Assembly: GCA_026393985.1 (NCBI GenBank)
Contig: JAPKZB010000073.1
Span: forward strand, 101,185-165,184
Direction of reading: 5' to 3'
Length of the DNA stretch: 64,000 bases
Origin: Acidobacteriota bacterium
GTDB lineage: Bacteria; Acidobacteriota; Terriglobia; Bryobacterales; Bryobacteraceae
A program made the translations under genes and the position numbers. The notes beneath the pieces are model-generated. The model saw nothing but the letters and a program-made list of their open reading frames with translations. It did no database searches and had not been told where the DNA came from. This document shows, piece by piece, positions 62,459-64,000 of this stretch (positions within the stretch are counted from its first letter, which is position 1; every line of letters starts with the position of its first letter).

Positions 62459-63238
62459 CTACGCGGCTTTCGGAACGGGGGTTCGGCCGAAGCGCTCGAG
62501 CAGATCGCCGAGGTCGTAGCCGGGGGCCAGCCGCTCCATTAAGTCATTATCTTGCAGCAAGTTAAGAGCATATTCAGGGAGAACGAAGTTGGGTTCCTTT
62601 TTGGCCCGGTCGGCCAAGGCGAGGACCTCCTGGGTGACTTCGGGATCCGGGTCTTCCAGGTTGATTTGGTTAGAGTCGGCGGTGATATCCACTGGCTCCG
62701 GCGGCTGCATGGGGGTATGCTTGCGCAGGTCGATGAGCGTTTTGTGTAGGCCGCGGAAGGTAGCCATGTGATGGCGCTGGCCGCGGATGACGAACTGCTG
62801 GACCTCCTTTTCGATGGTGGCTCGTTTGTGCGATTGGAAGAAGCATTCGGAAAGGCCGAGCGCGGGAAACTCGCGGACGATGGTATCGACTTCGCGCTGC
62901 ATGGCCTCGGCATGAAAGCTGCTGAGGCGATCGTGTTGAAACAGGGCGATGGCCATGCGCCGGACGAGGCTTTGTTCGAACTCGGACTGCGGCTTGAGAT
63001 GGCGCATTTGCGCCTGGAAGGCCCGCAGATAGGCCGCTCGATCGTCGGTGGACAGAAGAAAAAAGAAGGGCGGCAGATCTTCTTTGTGGAGTTCGACGTG
63101 TTCGCCGGTGGCGATGGCATTCATGGAGCTGCGGTATTTGCCTTCGTTGGTGACGGGGCCTTTGCTTTTGGCACCGTTTTGGCGGGCGATTTCGGCGCGG
63201 CGCTGGCGTTGTTCGTCGGACAGTAGTTTGGCTGGCAT
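62459..63238 (-). CDS. conserved cytoplasmic protein of unknown function
   Basis: 259 residues, ATG 63238 with a well-spaced AAGGAG site. The N-terminus RQRRAEIARQNGAKSKGPVT, then NEGKYRSSMNAI, matches a widespread bacterial motif (RANAxxSTGPRTxEGKxRSxxNAxxHG) found at the start of many uncharacterised proteins, particularly abundant in soil bacteria. The remainder is helical with charged segments and two His/Gln-rich stretches. No function known. It lies 42 bases upstream of the DUF1501 gene on the same strand and has a large hairpin in its leader. Confidence 0.8.
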   Translation of the reverse strand: MPAKLLSDEQRQRRAEIARQNGAKSKGPVTNEGKYRSSMNAIATGEHVELHKEDLPPFFFLLSTDDRAAYLRAFQAQMRHLKPQSEFEQSLVRRMAIALFQHDRLSSFHAEAMQREVDTIVREFPALGLSECFFQSHKRATIEKEVQQFVIRGQRHHMATFRGLHKTLIDLRKHTPMQPPEPVDITADSNQINLEDPDPEVTQEVLALADRAKKEPNFVLPEYALNLLQDNDLMERLAPGYDLGDLLERFGRTPVPKAA

Positions 63239-63246
63239 GGCGGAAT

Positions 63247-63252
63247 CTCCTT
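63247..63252 (-). promoter_or_regulatory. ribosome binding site of the 62459-63238 gene
   Basis: AAGGAG on the minus strand, eight bases before ATG 63238; supports the chosen start. Confidence 0.8.
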
Positions 63253-63265
63253 GGCTGGAAATGGA

Positions 63266-63308
63266 AAAGGCGTTCTTTTTCCCTGGTTTCGGGAAGAAGA
63301 ACGCCTTT
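63266..63308 (-). promoter_or_regulatory. strong hairpin in the leader of the 62459-63238 gene
   Basis: 12-bp perfect inverted repeat AAAGGCGTTCTT (63266-63277) and AAGAACGCCTTT (63297-63308), with an inner TTCCC/GGGAA stem. Read on the minus strand it is followed by TTTTCC and lies about 28 bases before the start codon, the layout of an attenuator or a terminator of an upstream transcript. Confidence 0.7.
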
Positions 63309-63782
63309 GTTTAACAACGTAGCACGCGGGTCACGCGAATCCGGGGGACGGGCGGCGGGGCGAAACGGGGAAGTGTATTGGGTTGAATGGGTTAGGCGGG
63401 GTAAAAAATATTTGAACGCCTTGGGAACCGGTAGAGCAGGGGTATCGGCTCACGCCCCGCGCGGGGTTTGCGGTTTCCCGTTTGCCCGCAGGTGGGCGGG
63501 TTGGCGCGCAGGCCGGGAGAAGAGTTCGGGCGGATGGATATCGCCTTCCTGCCGCTGGCCGAAGGCGTCCTTATTGCGCCCGGGATTGTGCCCGGGGCGC
63601 AAACGGCTCCCGGTGGTGAAAGACGGCAAGCCGCGCGTTGTGGCGGGATGCCTGGCGATGTCCTCGATGGCGATGGGCCCAGGGCGAGGAAGGACGTCGA
63701 GAGGCCTGGCAACTACTCCGTGTGAACGGTGTGAAGGATGGAATCCGGTCGCCCGAAGTGTCGATCCCGGTTCCTATTCTTA
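63309..63782. other. non-coding stretch with no recognised gene
   Basis: About 470 bases. A 158-codon plus-strand frame crosses it, but its translation is Arg/Gly/Pro-rich without domains and its extra length comes from GC content. An imperfect inverted repeat around 63575-63602 (TTGCGCCCGGG and CCCGGGGCGCAA) is the only structure seen. Confidence 0.6.
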
Positions 63783-64000
63783 GGAATCGCGCACAACGGA
63801 CTCGCTTCGGCCCGGCGGGGTGGGCGAGTGCCTCGCCCGTTGGTGCCGGGCCTGCGCGGCCTGTGCGCTCTTTTTGGAATCGCGCACAACGGACTCGCTT
63901 CGGCCCGGCGGGTTGGGCGAGTGCCTCGCCCGTTGGTGCCGGGCCTGCGCGGCCTGTGCGCTCTTTTTGGAATCGCGCACAACGGACTCGCTTCGGCCTG
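63783..64000. repeat. tandem array of the 93-bp nested-palindromic element
   Basis: Units start at 63783, 63876 and 63969, exactly 93 bases apart; the third is cut by the window edge. The first unit shows three nested stems: GCGCACA (63789-63795) with TGTGCGC (63862-63868), GGCCCGGC (63809-63816) with GCCGGGCC (63845-63852), and GGGCGAG (63822-63828) with CTCGCCC (63832-63838) around a TGC loop. Read on the minus strand it encodes SAQAAQARHQRARHSP, then xPPGRSESVVRDSKK, without stops. Confidence 0.95.

Noticed and set aside
63307..63783. A 158-codon plus-strand gene
   Set aside because: No ribosome site, low-complexity Arg/Gly/Pro translation, overlaps the leader hairpin and repeat border.
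63783..64000. Possible CRISPR array
   Set aside because: Units of 93 bases are contiguous, palindromic and have no unique spacers.

Overview
This 64 kb window comes from a GC-rich chromosome that looks like an acidobacterium, most likely from the Bryobacter/Solibacter group. That assignment is an inference from gene content: three giant Oar-type TonB-dependent receptors with an N-terminal carboxypeptidase-regulatory-like domain, acidobacterial-type secreted VWFA proteins, and four paired DUF1501 and DUF1549/DUF1553 genes, a combination typical of Acidobacteriota and Planctomycetota. No rRNA, tRNA, CRISPR array, insertion sequence or prophage was recognised.

Layout. 1-3.2 kb: a minus-strand operon (DUF3108 protein, SGNH hydrolase, secreted unknown, AroE-like dehydrogenase cut by the window edge). 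3.2-5.2 kb: a HEAT/lipoyl-like membrane-anchored protein and a DUF3500 protein on the plus strand. 5.2-10 kb: a VWFA gene broken by a 17-bp tandem array, then a 1250-residue Oar receptor with a clear terminator. 10.3-13.8 kb: a metal-handling operon (DUF3299, DUF2796, ABC ATPase, FtsX-like permease, MerC-like). 13.9-19.1 kb: PHP-like protein and GT4 glycosyltransferase facing an M48 protease/VWFA/S24-like operon. 19.1-24.7 kb: class V aminotransferase, DMT exporter, and a kinase/phosphatase/acyl-CoA dehydrogenase/SDR group resembling hydroxyacyl-CoA (levulinate-type) catabolism. 24.9-30 kb: a minus-strand operon with a small AtzG-like protein, siderophore-type TonB receptor, DUF1624 membrane protein and amidase, divergent from an ECF sigma factor and a secreted PPC-domain protein. 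31.1-38.2 kb: two overlapping DUF1553/DUF1501 pairs. 38.4-45.5 kb: Oar receptor plus a third pair in one operon. 45.5-55 kb: GlcD-like oxidase, unknown protein, DsbA-like thioredoxin plus M28 peptidase, a small secreted protein broken by a 13-bp duplication, and another Oar receptor. 55.1-62.4 kb: a minus-strand operon of DUF1501, DUF1553, AroE-like dehydrogenase and a heptaheme cytochrome fused to TPRs. 62.5-64 kb: an unknown cytoplasmic protein and a repeat field.

How it works together. The recurring theme is a scavenging, cell-envelope lifestyle: outer-membrane importers coupled to secreted CxxCH proteins and DUF1501 proteins of unknown activity, with exported proteases, hydrolases and redox proteins around them. 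The least expected signal is the repeats. A 93-bp nested-palindromic element occurs as a tandem array at the right edge and as two in-frame copies (31 residues each) inside the heptaheme cytochrome gene, with the same reading frame open in both places. Separate short tandem duplications of 17, 17, 13, 15 and 9 bp touch five other genes, and two of them shift the reading frame.
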